Positions 27,228 through 38,943 are shown, counted from the stretch's first letter. The stretch is DNA of 64,000 nt from Silurus meridionalis (GCF_014805685.1 NC_060886.1:26917152-26981151); one strand, 5' to 3'. Numbers and translations: made by a program. The notes: a model not told the origin generated them from the letters alone.

Positions 27228-27450
27228 TGGTATATAAACAGTACCCAAGTCTGTGTATTTTTTATGTACGGTTTATAATAGTGCCCCTTCTGTATTTATT
27301 GTATTTAAGCACTACAAGCAGTACCGATGTCTGTATACCTTGTTAATTGTATATGAACAGTATTCATTCTGTATATATCTTATTTACCGTCTACAAGAAA
27401 TACTTCATTCTGCATATATATATGTTGTGTACAGTTTATAAACAGTACAC
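27228..27450 (+). repeat. degenerate ~40-bp tandem repeat
   Basis: Five to six diverged units built around 'ataaacagtac' and 'ttctgtatatat' follow one another. It is noncoding and likely an old minisatellite just downstream of the signal-peptide exon on the minus strand. Confidence 0.6.
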
Positions 27451-27490
27451 ATTATTGGAACAATCCTGAATTAACCCGAGGTCTCTTTAC

Positions 27491-27566
27491 CTTCAGTGAT
27501 GCTCGCGGATAGAAGAGAAAACATGAAGTACATTAAGAAAGAAAGAAGAGCTCGGACCTTGGGCAT
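27491..27566 (-). CDS. first coding exon with signal peptide (candidate receptor gene)
   Basis: From an ATG with an A at -3 the minus strand encodes MPKVRALLSFLMYFMFSLLS then ASITE and a G split by the intron. This is a textbook secretory signal peptide: a basic start, a hydrophobic core, and an AxA-like cleavage area (SAS-IT). The exon ends GAAG/GTAAAGAG, a phase 1 donor, usual for leader exons of receptors with sushi or Ig domains. The phase matches the transmembrane exon at 22567-22760. The sequence upstream is more GC-rich and could hold the promoter. The middle exons are not identified, so the gene model is tentative. Confidence 0.45.
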
Positions 27567-28050
27567 TCTTGCTAAGCAAATCTGACTGGAAAAAATTATT
27601 GTAATCCAAACGAAACGCGATCCAACGGCGAGGAAACCTCACGAAGTCCCTGGACCAAATCACGCTTTTTTACGGCAATATATATGTTTCTTTTTATATG
27701 AATGCGTGAGAAAAATAGTCGACGTACGTATCAGCGATTCAGCAGCCTACTGGACGGTTTTTTTATTCGTCGTACAACTCGAAGCTTATATACCATAATC
27801 CACATCTGCTCAAAATCCTGTTATTCATATTTCCAAACAGCACAGGAAACACAGCAGCTGGACAGCAGCTGGACAGCACCAGGCGCGCGCAGCTCGAGCA
27901 GTTCTCTCCCAGGAATGAAGAAAATCTTCCTGGAGATCTACGTTCAGCTCCTGTTCTGTATGTGGTGTGTACGTCACAGAGCTGGTTCAACTGTGGCGCG
28001 AATTGGACTTTACACACGTGACACTGCATGTGGATTTCCTACACTATAGT
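27567..28050 (-). promoter_or_regulatory. putative promoter/5' UTR region
   Basis: Contains several CpGs (for example around 27880-27895 and 27990-28000) in otherwise CpG-poor DNA and lies directly upstream of the signal-peptide exon. A plus-strand ORF here begins MKKIFLEIYVQLLFCMWC at 27915 and could be chance. No TATA box is assigned. Confidence 0.3.
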
Positions 28051-28907
28051 ACAGAGACAACAAACAAACAAAAAAAACATAAAACATAAAAAAGGACTTA
28101 CCAGCCTTTAGAGTGTGTTGCAATACCGACTGATTCCACAAATGCAATGTTTTTCATTTTGGTGGCATTTTGTTCGTTCTAGTTTCCAGGATATATAATG
28201 CTTAATATAAATTTTTATCTGTGGCTTTTTGGGAAAAAAAACATTTTATAGTAAGAAGACTAATTGAAACTTTTATTTAAATAATTGCTTCAGAAGCTGC
28301 TGTTTGAGATCACTGAGCATGAAACAGAGTCCTGCAGAACAGCTGTCACTGAGATTTGCATGTTACATGTGTCAAGATCACAGCTGCTCTTTGCATTTCA
28401 TCTAAATCTGTAATGTTAATAAGAAATATTAATGTGATGACTAATTGTATTAGCCACAAATATGTACACACAATAACTAACTCCAAATTCAGTTTTAAAG
28501 CTCTTAAGTACTACCATAGCCAGGAATGTGGGTGGGCCCATAGAAAAACAATTCATCAATTACCAAAATGCACAACTGTTCAATCAGAGCATAAGCATCA
28601 TAAGCAGTGTTAAGAACATAACAATAAGAACAGCACTGGCATGGCAGCCTCGCTACACACACTCGCATCTGACAGAGGCGACCATCATCAAATCAGCAGT
28701 ACAGTAGTGGATAGTACATTAGTGGACAGTATGTCAAAACATTGCTTGGTCCATAGACTGGCTCAGCAGTCACATAAACCACTTGAACTAAACAACAGTG
28801 ACTAGGCAACTATATAGTAGGAAAATGTAGACTGGCTTACTTGTGATTGTAATAAAAGATGGTGGTGATGGAGAAAGGGGTGAATTAACTTTAGCACTAG
28901 CAGAGCT
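28051..28907. other. intergenic DNA
   Basis: No gene, RNA or known repeat was recognised. Confidence 0.35.
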
Positions 28908-29275
28908 GTTCAGCCATTTACTACTCGAGATTGATCGCTCCTAAACATCTGAATTCTCTTCCTAATATAGCCACCCACAACGCATTTTCGACAAGAACTT
29001 TAGTAAGTTGCTCTGTTTTTTTTTTTTTTAGGTTTACATACCTAGCCACCTAACATGTGCCACCTAAGAGTGACATTTGTTGAATTCTCAGTCGGATGTT
29101 TAACTCTCTATGCCATGTGCTGAGTTAGTTCAGCTCTTTACTACTCGAGATTGTTGGCTCCTGAACATGTAAATTCTCTTCCTCCTGCGTCCACCCACAA
29201 TGTCTTTTTGACACAAACTTAGTAAGTTGCTCTCTTTCATTTTAGTTTAACATACCTAGCTAAATTGCAGTGTCC
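28908..29275 (+). repeat. diverged direct duplication (about 149-bp units, 219-bp spacing)
   Basis: The block at 28908-29056, starting near 'ttactactcgagattg', recurs at 29127-29275 with matching order of words (ctcttcct, ccacccacaa, agtaagttgctct, acatacctagc). Several substitutions show it is old. Confidence 0.75.
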
Positions 29276-29949
29276 CTGTGAAATGTACTTGGTGTGAAGG
29301 GGGAGGGGGGCAGGAGCGTAGAATATGCGGGGGATGTTTCATTCATACTTGTATCCGGAGGACCAAAATGTACTCAAAGGAGTAATAATTTAATTTAATT
29401 CAATTCAATTCAATTCAAATTAATTCAATTCATTTTTGTTTGTATAGTGCTTTTAACAATGAACATTGTCTCGAATCAGCTTTACACAGATAATGTGGTG
29501 ATTAAAAGTAAATATGTTCTTTGTAAGTAAGTTTGTCCCTGATGAGCAACTGTGGCAAGGAAAAACTCCCCGAGATGGCATAAGGAAGAAACCTTTAGAG
29601 GAACCAGACTCAAGAGGGAACCCATCCTCATCTGGGTTGCACCGAATGTCCATTTGAAGCAGATTTACAATGTTGCGGGGTACAGTGATGATGATCAGAA
29701 GCGAACTGTATTCCTGAGTCAGTGTAGGAGACTGTTGACATTAACTACAGTCCAATCCATCCTCGAAGCGCCCGTTCTTACTCCGGAATTTCATGGAACC
29801 ACCCAAGGCATAGATGAGAAACCGTCCCAAGCTGCAAAGAGTGGCCTCCAGTCGAAGAGAACACTATCCAGAGGCCTGGACGAAGTGGGAAGATCCACGG
29901 AGGGGAGAGGGGCAGGAACAATGGTCACCAGAGCATCAGGAGCAAGTTT

Positions 29950-29965
29950 AACTCGACCGAGAGAG

Positions 29966-30006
<41 letters not shown>
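29950..30006 (+). repeat. (GA)n microsatellite in LINE 3' UTR
   Basis: GAGA run; the sister LINE copy has the same run at 45470-45493, so it belongs to the family. Confidence 0.85.
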
Positions 30007-30011
<5 letters not shown>

Positions 30012-30138
30012 GGTGACAGGAAGAGAAGGATATGGATTATTAAGTGTCCTTATTGTTATATGAAAGTTAATGTCACTGAGCAGTTTGGACTCTGGCAAGA
30101 CTCGCTATGGCAGCATAACTAAAAGGGAGAACCAGGAG

Positions 30139-31461
30139 CTAACACCGACATGAGGGATCTCTGGGATAAGAGACGACCCACCACACCACCGTCAACAAAC
30201 CTGAGTGAATGTGTGAATGTGAGGGGACAACACCATACAAATATGCTTTATACGTCAGTAGTAGTATTTTATAATCAATGCGAGATTTGATTGAGAGCAG
30301 TGTAGACTGATTAAAACAGGGGTGATGTGATTTCCTAGATCTAGTGAGGACTCTTGCTGCTGCATTCTGAACTAACTGAAGCTTATTTATGCACTTACTC
30401 ATACACCCAGACAGTAAAGCGTTACAGTAGTCTAATCTAGAAGTAATAAAAGCATGAACTAGTTTTTCTGCATCCTGTAACGACATCATATTTTTAATTT
30501 TAGCAACATGTCTAAGGTGATAGAAGGCGATCCTGGTGATATTATTCACGTGAGCCTCAAAGGAAAGACTGGGGTCAATAATAACACCAAGGTCTTTGAC
30601 AGCCGTACATGCTGAAACAGAAACACCATCCAGAGATGCTACATAATCGGAAAGTTTGCTTCTAGCTGCATGTGGTCCTAGTAAAAGTACTTCCGTCTTA
30701 TCTGAGTTGAGCAGAAGAAAGTTATCAAGCATCCACTGTCTAATGTCCTTTACACACTTCTCAACATTGTTAAGCTGATCTCTCTCATCTGGCTTTGCTG
30801 AAATATACAACGGTGTATCATCAGCATAGCAATGGAAGCGAATCCCATGGTTATGAATAATTTCACCAAGAGGCAGCATATATAAAGAGAAAAGCAGAGG
30901 GCCTAAGACAGATCCTTGAGGAACACCAAACTTTAACTCAGAGAGTGTGGAGAACTCACCATTTACACCAACAAACTAATAGCGATCAGTCAAATAAGAC
31001 CTGAGCCAAGAGAAAGCTGTTCCCTTTATTCCAACAACGTTCTCAAGTCTAGCAAATAGTATAGTGTGATCAATGGTGTCAAAAGCTGCACTAAGGTCGA
31101 GCAAAACAAGTAAGCAGACAAAACCCTGATCAGAGGCCAATAACAGGTCATTTACCACCTTAACTAGTGCCATCTCTGTGCTATGATGAGGCCGAAATCC
31201 TGACTGATACATTTCAAAAGATGTTATTCATAAGTAGATGTGAGCTACAACCTTTTCTAAAATTTTGGATATAAAGGGGAGATTTGATATTGGTCTGTAG
31301 TTGGACAGCTGACATGGGTCAAGGTAAGGTTTCTTGATTAGGGGGTGGATAACTGCCAGTTTGAAGGATTTTGGTACATAACTAGTGCTAATGGAAGAGT
31401 TTATTTTTAAAACAGGTTCAATTACCTCTGGAGTTATCTGTTCAAAGAAACTTGTAGGCAA
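30139..31461 (-). pseudogene. L2-like reverse transcriptase, frameshifted
   Basis: Blocks in order are LAVIHPLIKKPYLDPCQLSN and YRPISNLPFISKILEKVVA, then YQSGFRPHHSTEMALVKVVN, LVLLDLSAAFDTIDH (first catalytic aspartate), [22 protein letters not shown] (in a third frame) and [11 protein letters not shown] (catalytic pair). They end in the thumb region with [20 protein letters not shown]. At least two frame breaks occur (about 31215-31230 and 30880-30975). The enzyme would have copied LINE RNA at the target nick. This copy is dead but the motifs are well kept. Confidence 0.88.
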
Positions 31462-32048
31462 GGGATCGAGAATGCAGGTTGATGATTTTGATGGAAAAAA
31501 TTAATGAAATTAAGTCATTCTCATGAATAGGAGTGAAGCTTTGTAGTTGATTGTTATAATTACGCTGCTGTCTACAGGGTTACTTGTAAAATAATTTGGA
31601 TTTATATTAACCGTCTGGATTTCTTGCCTGATGTTTTCAATTTTATTATTAAAAAAGTTCATGAAATCATTACTACCTAATGATGGTGTGCATGTTAGTG
31701 CAGTGCTTTTATTCCCTGTTAATTTTGCTACCGTGCTGAAGAAAAATCTAGGCTTATGTTTGTTATTTTCTATGAGGGTGGAGAAATATGCTGATCTAGC
31801 AGCACTAGGAGATTTTCTATAATTTCATGCTATTTGAAATACTGTTAATTTTGTTTGACGCCATTTACGTTCTAATTTTCGAGAGGTCTGTTTTAAGGTG
31901 TGTGTATGATCATTATACCACTGTGCTAATTTTTTCTCCCTGATCATTTTGGTTTAAAGGAGAGCTACATCATCTAGAGTATAATGTAATGTTGATTCTA
32001 GGTATTCCGTGGCCCAGTCAAGCTCTGCGGGGTCAGACAGAGATCTAT

Positions 32049-32729
32049 CTAATATCGTAATTTCTGGAAGATTATTGATAAAACTGTAGCTGTAGCTGAT
32101 GTGAAAGTCCGCTTAACACGGTAACATGGTGAGGTAGCAATGCAATGACTGAGGCAGATTTTAAAAGAGATGAGATAATGGTCTGAAATAGCTTCAGACT
32201 GTGGAATTATGACTACGTTTTTTATTTTTAATCCAAATGTTAACAACAAATCGAGAGCGTGTCCACCACTATGAGTGGGTCCTATAACATTCTGATTAAT
32301 TCCAACTGAATCTAGAATGGACACAACTGCTGCTCTTAAGGAGTCTTCCTGATTATCAAAATGAATATTAAAGTCACCAATAATTAATGCTTTGTCTAAA
32401 GAAGTAGCTAAATTTGGGATGAAATCTGCAAATTCTATGAGAAAATCAGAGTAGGGCCCTGGGGGTCTATAAATAATAATTACTGGAATTGACTGACTGG
32501 ACCTGCTTTTGGACACTGAATATTTTATACTGGTGTAAATAATTTCAAATGTTTTATATTTGTGTTTAGTCTTTGGTGTGACGTTAAGATTATTATTATT
32601 ATAAATAGCTGCGACTCCACCTCCTCCGCCATTTAGACGGGATTGGTGTATGTACCTATACCCAGGAGGACTCGCTTCATTTAATGCTACATATTCATTT
32701 GGTTTAATCCACATTCCTGTCAAACACAT
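32049..32729 (-). pseudogene. L2-like AP endonuclease domain
   Basis: A 226-codon open stretch with the APE fold motifs: GYRYIHQSRLNGGGGGVAAI, IIIYRPPGPYSDFLIEF, ALIIGDFNIHFD (metal-binding DFN), and AISDHYLISFKI (SDH motif). In non-LTR elements this domain nicks the target. The N-terminal LxxTE block is reduced to MCLTGMWI, where the expected E is G. The same frame continues briefly upstream before stops. Confidence 0.85.
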
Positions 32730-32871
32730 TATATTAAACTCCTAGTCGGTAATAATTTCGTTTATAGTAAGTGCTTTAAGACATGTCAGGACATCTCTAA
32801 TATGAATAAAGTCTTGTATAAAATCATTGCTGTAGTCGAAGCAATCTTTGCTGTAGCTATAGCTAAGTGCT

Positions 32872-33228
32872 TGTTAAATTTTTATCATGCCCAAACGAAA
32901 CTTAATTCTTGGAGAGGTTTTCCATACGACCTGCTATGCCCGAGTTGCCTTTCTGATATCAGGGAAGAAGAAATACACAGCACACAGAATGCATGTTCTT
33001 CCTCTTCTGTTTATTGCAGGTAGCAGAGCATATTTATACACATACAGAGAAAAGAAACCTGACCTAGTTGTTTCCTGTTTAGACAAGAGGATATACTAGC
33101 CGGAGATGTGTGAGCCCAGATAAGGACTCCCTGTTTACCTTACAGACTAACATCATAAATATTCTATAGACACTGAGCAGACAAAGGAATGTGTGTGAAA
33201 CAGTGTGAAAACCATCTTAACACTAACA
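32872..33228 (-). repeat. 3' LTR of ERV-like element
   Basis: 357 bp from TGTTAAATT to CTAACA. It differs from the other LTR at about 8-9 positions including one indel. On the minus strand it contains TATAAATA (about 33029-33036) and CAATAAACAG, a TATA box and polyadenylation signal. Confidence 0.88.
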
Positions 33229-33761
33229 ATGGCCACTTTAAATCATTTATGATTTAGCATCACACACCAAAACATAGGATGGTTATCCTTGGAACAGAAC
33301 CGGTGACACAAACTGCAAATGAAAAGATAAAGACAAACAAAAACATACAGAAAACAAAATAGTGTTCAACACTCGTAAACAAACTCTTAATCTTCTCAAA
33401 AAAACTTTGTTCAGCAGTAGTTTCACGTTCTCCAAGACATCATGAGACATTTGTTTCTCAGTGCTTGTTCAGTATGTCTATAAGCAGTATTATAAGGTAT
33501 ACATAACAGTTTCTTCTCACTGAATAATGTATATAAAGAGAATAAGAAAAATTCGGAGTCTAGTTACAACTATGCACATATTGTTATAGAATTTAGACCT
33601 AGAGCAGGTATCAGGGTGAGCTAAACTAAACAGTCAAGTGAGTCAGATCTTCACCCCGGAGGTGGCCCCTTTCTACTATAAAGAAAGGATCTTTCCGTGG
33701 GCTCTCAACTGTTTCAGCCCTGAATACTCACTTAGGTAGGCTTCTTAGGCCAACAGACCAA

Positions 33762-34718
33762 TTAGTGCACAGAATAAGTGGGTGCTGTTTTGATCCTGCT
33801 TGCGTGTATCCACTGTGGCTGATAATCAGTCAGAACTCCAGTTCTGGTTACAGCTAGAACATTCGCTGGACCCAGATACTTCGGCTTAACGACCTTGGTA
33901 GGCTTCAGACTTCTTATCAGGACCTGCTGATTAGGCACAAAAGGGTGTGTTGGCTTATCTGTAGGCAGAGGAAGAGTTAGTGAGACATCAGCACTGATAG
34001 AATTCATTTTCTCAACCAGGGCAGAAATGTAGTCGTCCACCATCACTTCCAGGTTACCTAAAGAAGAAATGCTAGTGCGTCCCCTGACCCATGGGGTCGG
34101 GGAAGGTTAGAACATAAAACCTTCAGTGGTTAGTATTGTTGAAGATGGGGTCATTTTCATTTTTGTGAGTACTGCCGGGAGAACAACAGTCCAATTTCGG
34201 CCTGTTTCAATGCAGGCTTTAGTAATACGTTCCTTAATGGTTCTGTTTGTTCTCTCTACCACTCCAGCTGACTGTGGGTGATAGGGAATATTAAAATGCC
34301 AGTCAATTGCTAAGCTTTTAGCCAAAAGTTGTGTTACCTTCGAAGCAAAAGGTGTGCCGTTATCACGTTCAATCACACTAGGAATACCAAACCTAGAGAT
34401 GATCTCTTTTGTTAATATTTTGACAACCGTTTTAACATTCTCTCTCACACATGCAAATGCTTCTGGCCACTTACTGAATCTGTCAACTATAACCAACAGG
34501 TATCTCAAATTTCCTACAGGTGGCATATGTGTAACTATGGCCACTTTGGCAGGGAGTTGAACAGCTTTTAAAAAGTCGCCTATGAGATAAAAATGTGCTA
34601 TGGGCTTTCCATCAGCTGTTTTAAAGTCTATTTGCTTCCATGTTTCGGCAAAATCATGCACAACACCATAAGTATACTTAGGATCAGTGTATATAGTCAC
34701 TACTTTACCTTCAGACAA
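33762..34718 (-). pseudogene. ERV-like RNase H end plus integrase, deleted junction
   Basis: The minus-strand frame begins with an RNase H C-terminal block (VVTIYTDPKYTYGVVHDFAE) and then runs straight into integrase at PPVGNLRYLLVIVDRFSKWP. The zinc-binding N-terminal domain of integrase and its first catalytic aspartate are missing, presumably by deletion near 34545-34555. The second aspartate (ERDNGTPF) and the glutamate (GVVERTNRTIKER) remain. The C-terminal part is in a separate frame (34046-33762). It cannot be an active integrase. Confidence 0.82.
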
Positions 34719-35095
34719 CTGACATGTCTTGTAGGTGCAACCAACTCTGCAGCTTGTGCTGATGTGTATGGTAATGATTTAGCTTCAACTATTACATCAG
34801 GTAATCTTACAACCGCATATCCACATAAATACACATCATCAGAAGGTTTTGAACATGAACATCTACATATAGACAATCCCCCTCTTCCAGGGCCGTATCT
34901 AAAAGATCGGGCCTACAAGAGGTCTCTTGTATAATGTGTTTAAGGCAATCATGTGTGTCGTCAAAACCATCTACGTCAATATCGTCTAGCAGATCACGCA
35001 GAGCTACTACAGCTGAATGCGGCTGAGAAGAGGCTTAATAGTTAAGATTTCCGTTGCCAAGAGCGTGGTCTCATAACCAGATCTACGTTGTGCTG

Positions 35096-35554
35096 TCATA
35101 TGTTGTGTAAAATAGCTGTTACCTGATGTGAGGTGTACAGTATCAAAGGATGTGACAGCACCGTTTTCTCAGCATCCCGGACCATCAGAGCCGCAGCAGC
35201 CACTGCACGCAAGCACGAGGGAAACCCTTGTGCTATATTGTCTAAAGATTTGGAAAGATACGCAACAGGGCGATATCTGTCACCGTGTTCCTGGGCTAGG
35301 ATCCCCGCAGCCGTACCACCAAGTTCATGCACATAAAGGTGAAAAGGCTTAGCATAATTTGGAAGACCTAGAGCTAGGGCAGACTGTATAGCCTTCTTGA
35401 GGGCAGCAAAACCGTCAGTCATCTCATGAGTCCACAGAATAAGATGTGATGGAGGAGCTTTGTGATCAATAGCACTACGCAAAGCTTTATCATGCTGTGC
35501 GCAGTCAGGGATCCATGCTCGGCAGCAGTTCACTAGTCCCAAGAAGCTCTGCAT
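35096..35554 (-). pseudogene. ERV-like RT connection/RNase H segment
   Basis: The minus strand shows QSFLGLVNCCRAWIPDCAQH, FAALKKAIQSALALGLPNY, and FHLYVHELGGTAAGILAQEH. The last is the start of RNase H, where YVDE is usual but YVHE is seen, so one catalytic aspartate is lost. Then comes RPVAYLSKSLD. The frame is broken before and after. Confidence 0.8.
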
Positions 35555-35664
35555 CTATTTTACAGTCAGAGGTCTTGAAAACATAGTCACAAGCTGTACT
35601 CGGTCCTGCGATATCTTATGTTGGCCTTCTGAAATCACATGGCCCAGATATGAGACCTTTCTCT

Positions 35665-36263
35665 TCACCCACTGTAGTTTCTGGTGTGAAGCTGTAAATC
35701 CAGCCTGAGCCAGACAATCACTGACGCTTTGTAGCAGTCCTGCTCAGTCAGTCCTGTGACAAGGATGTCATCTGCGTATTGAAGGATGCAGGTTGTTTCT
35801 GGAAGGTGTATATCAGCCAAAGTTCTGTGCACTACAGCGGAGAATACGGCTGGCGAGTCAACAAAACCCTGAGGAAGACGGGTACAGGTGAATTGACGTT
35901 CCCTATAGGTAAACGCGAAAAGCGTCTGCGTCTCTGAGGCCAAAGGGACACAGAAAAAACAGAACAAAGATCAATCACAGTAAAAAATCTGTGAGTCGCT
36001 GGTATAGAGTTAACAATGGTAGCTACATCGGGCACCAAAGGAGCTAACGGAATAACTAATTTATTAATCTCACATAAATCTTGTGTGAGCCTCCAGCATT
36101 TTTTATCTGCCTTCAAGACGGGATTAATCGGTGTGTTATACAGTGAATGTGTCTCGATCAAAACACCTTGTGACAATAAATTGTCAATAACTGGAGCAAT
36201 GCCAACATTCTTCTCTTTTGACAATTGATATTGTTTAACAAAAATTGGATGGTGTGTTTTCAT
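35665..36263 (-). pseudogene. ERV-like reverse transcriptase, frameshifted
   Basis: Two overlapping frames cover the fingers (GIAPVIDNLLSQGVLIETHS, LVIPLAPLVPDVATIVNSIP, FFTVIDLCSVF) and the palm (LPQGFVDSPAVFSAVVH, QYADDILVTGL). The catalytic YADD is kept. The switch of frame near 35900 prevents a full protein. Confidence 0.85.
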
Positions 36264-36340
36264 GAGTGCATGATACGGTTTTACCTGGATTAAACCTGCC
36301 TCATCTTTGTGAGAGGCCCATAATTTAGGGTTAACTTCAC

Positions 36341-36547
36341 CTAAATTTGGTTCATCAGGCAGTACCTCTGTGGCTCAGTTGAGAGCATGAGGACAGAAGA
36401 AAAAGACAGTGAAACATTGGTTTCAAAAAACAGAATTTCCATTCCCATTTTGTGCATCATATCTCTTCCTAAAAGGTTTAAAGGCGAGTTTGGAATTATT
36501 GTAAAACTATGATAAAAATTTGTACCAGTCGGTGTCACCACAGGCAA
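36341..36547 (-). pseudogene. ERV-like protease end
   Basis: The minus-strand stretch includes NSPLNLLGRDMMHKMGMEIL, the C-terminal protease motif before RT in this class. The catalytic DTG part is not seen in frame. Confidence 0.65.
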
Positions 36548-36599
36548 AAGGTGAGTTACAGGACATGAAATTGGAAATCTATCTATTCCCTAAAAGATG

Positions 36600-37490
36600 A
36601 ACTTCCCCTTTTTCCTAGGACCTCCTCCTTGAGTTTTGTGCTGAGGCTGGAATGCACCACTTCCTGTTGCAGTGCAGAGCATAACGGGTTAACTTAACCT
36701 GGAGCATAGTAGAAACCTCTAGCAGCTTTTAAATCTCTAGGAAAAAGTATCTAGATGTAATACAATTTCACTCCATAATGCCAAATGGTCTAAATAAGGA
36801 TTAGTTCAATAACCGGCACAATTCCTATACATAAAATGTTTGGGATTTTCTTCCGGCAATAAGCGAGAAATGTCATGACCCATCTTCTTTACATAGAAGA
36901 AAGAACAGACACACAACACTTAATACACAGACAATACATACAACACATAACACTTAGACAATACAGCTGCGCTAGGCACCAGGGGGATCGCAGTCTTCAA
37001 ACAAAAAAAAGTAATCCAGTCTCTCCAATTGGATCACAAATTTTGTAAGTTAGGAGAAAAAAATAGACTATAAAGCCAAAACAAGATTGAAGTCTTTTGA
37101 AAAATTTTAGTCTTTTCATAATGTCCGTTTTTCTTTAGTTCCGTTTCTCTTTTCTCTTCCTTTTTTTTTTTAGACAATTAATTTTTCATTTATCTATTTT
37201 TTTCAGGCATATAAATTATCATGGATTCTTTTGGATACTTCAGACAATATCGCCTATATTAGACAGACCGTAAAAAACGTCTTCTAATCTTGCATCTTAC
37301 ATCTAAGGTGAGGAAACCAATGTCGTGACGAAATCATCCCACCAAAGGAAATTATCATTAAACAATTAATGCATAACCAAGACACGAAAACATATGCAGC
37401 CCTATTGGCTGGCATACGGGACAATCCCCGCAAACAAGTAAATATCTTAAAACTTACCTTGATGCGTGATTTCCCTTTTTGGATATTGCG
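36600..37490 (-). other. ERV-like leader/gag region without long ORF
   Basis: Lies between primer site and protease. Only short frames are open, so gag is deleted or badly decayed. Confidence 0.45.
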
Positions 37491-37496
37491 GAAAGG

Positions 37497-37514
37497 ATCC
37501 CACTTCTGACACCA
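37497..37514 (-). promoter_or_regulatory. primer binding site, tRNA-Leu type
   Basis: Eighteen bases ending four nucleotides from the LTR border match the 3' end (with CCA) of a vertebrate tRNA-Leu of the CAA type as I remember it. Position and length are right for a minus-strand element. Confidence 0.75.
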
Positions 37515-37518
37515 AAAC

Positions 37519-37874
37519 TGTTAGATTTTTATCATGCCCAAACGAAACTTAATTCTTGGAGAGGTTTTCCATACGACCTGCTATGCCCGTGGTGCCTTTC
37601 TGATATCAGGGAAGAAGAAATACACAGCACACAGAATGCATGTTCTTCCTCTTCTGTTTATTGCAGGTAGCAGAGCGTATTTATACACATACAGAGAAAA
37701 GAAACCTGACCTAGTTGTTTCCTGTTTAGACAAGAGGATATACTAGCTTATATGTGTGAGCCCAGATAAGGACTCCCTGTTTACCTTACAGACTAACATC
37801 ATAAATATTCTATAGACACTGAGCAGACAAAGGAATGTGTGTGAAACAGTGTGAAAACCATCTTAACACTAACA
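37519..37874 (-). repeat. 5' LTR of ERV-like element
   Basis: 356 bp from TGTTAGATT to CTAACA. It is about 97.5 percent identical by eye to the LTR at 32872-33228. Confidence 0.88.
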
Positions 37875-38040
37875 GTGCTATAGTTTGTAGACCCTAAGAC
37901 CTGTTGCACCTGTAGCATTTTGCAGATATGCAAACATTGCTAGCTTTGCAAAAAGAGGTGCTAGTGCTGTTAATCCTAAAATGAAAAGGGCCACTGAAGA
38001 TCTCGCTGTGTATATATATGAACACATATCATTATTACCA
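37875..38040 (-). mobile_element. 5' continuation of LINE-related target
   Basis: Begins with the GTGCT duplication and continues the sequence interrupted at 32871. It probably belongs to the 5' part of the L2-like LINE, but the coding content is not recognisable. Confidence 0.4.
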
Positions 38041-38250
38041 TTTGTGATCATCAACAGTTGAAATTTTTTTAAACAATTTTAAATAAAATGCCTGCTTGGT
38101 TAAATAATATGTAAAATAATATATATAAAAATAAAATTGAATAAATCATATTAATGCAATACACTTTTTATTATATAGATTAAATTGAATAATCAATTAA
38201 ATTGCCACAAATTAGACCCCATTCAGGTAATACAGGTGTTTCTGTGTTAC

Positions 38251-38923
38251 TGTTACGTGTTTGCTGTTTTTTGTCTACTGCTCTCCCCCTCCCCCTTTTC
38301 TTCAGCACTTTACTGGCTATAGGTGGAGCTACCTAGTAATTGAAATGGAGGCCTGGGGAAAAAAGGACCAATGATGAGCAAGAGTCGACCAGAGGAGGCG
38401 GATCCTTCCTTTTAAAAGCAGCTCGGAAGTCCCCGGGGGGTTGCTGTGCGCTAGCTGTGCGCTAGCTGTGCGTCAGCTGTGCGTCTTAGTTATCCCAGCT
38501 CACCTGGTTTAGGAACAGGTAAGAATGTGCGTGCACCTACATTCCACCACGTAGGTTTTTGCTATTGTTTAGACACCCTAGTTAGAGGGCAGGTGCCACC
38601 CACTGTATTTTCTGGTAGCATAGCCTAGAGTAGTCAGCTAGTCTGTTCCTGTTTGTTAGTTAGGTTAAGCTTACAAAATACAGCATAGTGTAGAACTTTT
38701 TTCTTATGTTCATTTCTTTGGCACTGTCCATGTTCTTTTGCCAGTGTGGGTCTAGTCTTCTTGACTCTGGGAAACGCTTGGAAATTGTTTGTTTACTGCA
38801 CTTGACCATTAAAACAATAACTACTCTAAACTCTGGTCCTGCTTTTTGTCCAAACAACCCGTAACATCTAAATGGTTATTGTTCCCACACTCCCCTAAGC
38901 CTAGCCAAGGTGGGAACGTAACA
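38251..38923 (+). repeat. 5' LTR of Gmr1-type element
   Basis: Starts TGTTACG and ends CGTAACA, a perfect 7-bp inverted end pair. CCTTTTAAAAGCAGC near 38410 is TATA-like and CATTAAAAC near 38806 is a possible polyadenylation signal. A short GCTGTGCG(CTA/TCA) tandem lies at about 38441-38486. Length is 673 bp. Confidence 0.85.
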
Positions 38924-38925
38924 AG

Positions 38926-38943
38926 TGGGGGCTCGTCCGGGAT
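38926..38943 (+). promoter_or_regulatory. primer binding site, tRNA-Pro type
   Basis: TGGGGGCTCGTCCGGGAT is two bases after the LTR. It is the same 18-nt tRNA-Pro complement long known from gammaretroviruses, here in a Gypsy element. Confidence 0.85.

Larger units (their letters stand above)
29386..32871 (-). mobile_element. L2-like LINE, split by ERV-like insertion
   Basis: On the minus strand the order is endonuclease (32729-32049), reverse transcriptase (31461-30139), then a 3' UTR with a (GA)n/(CT)n run (29960-30006) and a tail of ATTGAA/ATTAA repeats at 29386-29435, as in L2/CR1 elements. The same 3' UTR words recur at 43835-44342, 45042-47800 and 50007-50582, so this is a multicopy family. 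The 5' side is cut at 32871, where the ERV-like element begins; host or LINE sequence resumes at 37875. Confidence 0.85.
32872..37874 (-). mobile_element. LTR-flanked ERV-like retroelement, internal deletions
   Basis: Two direct LTRs of 356-357 bp bound a 4.3-kb interior read on the minus strand. The exact 5-bp sequence GTGCT lies on both sides (32867-32871 and 37875-37879), so the element inserted as a unit into the LINE-related sequence. The order on the minus strand is LTR, primer site, no long gag ORF, protease-like, RT, RNase H, integrase, LTR. No env-like ORF is visible. Several frameshifts and an internal deletion show it is defective. Pol similarity (YADD, integrase motifs) is closest to the ERV class seen in fish. 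Confidence 0.88.

Noticed and set aside
27702..28049. Plus-strand ORF with signal-like MKKIFLEIYVQLLFCMWC
   Set aside because: Runs without a clear donor and overlaps the likely promoter of the minus-strand exon; the hydrophobic stretch may be chance.
32872..37874. Candidate intact endogenous retrovirus with env
   Set aside because: No env-like ORF, no long gag, frameshifted RT and a deleted integrase domain.
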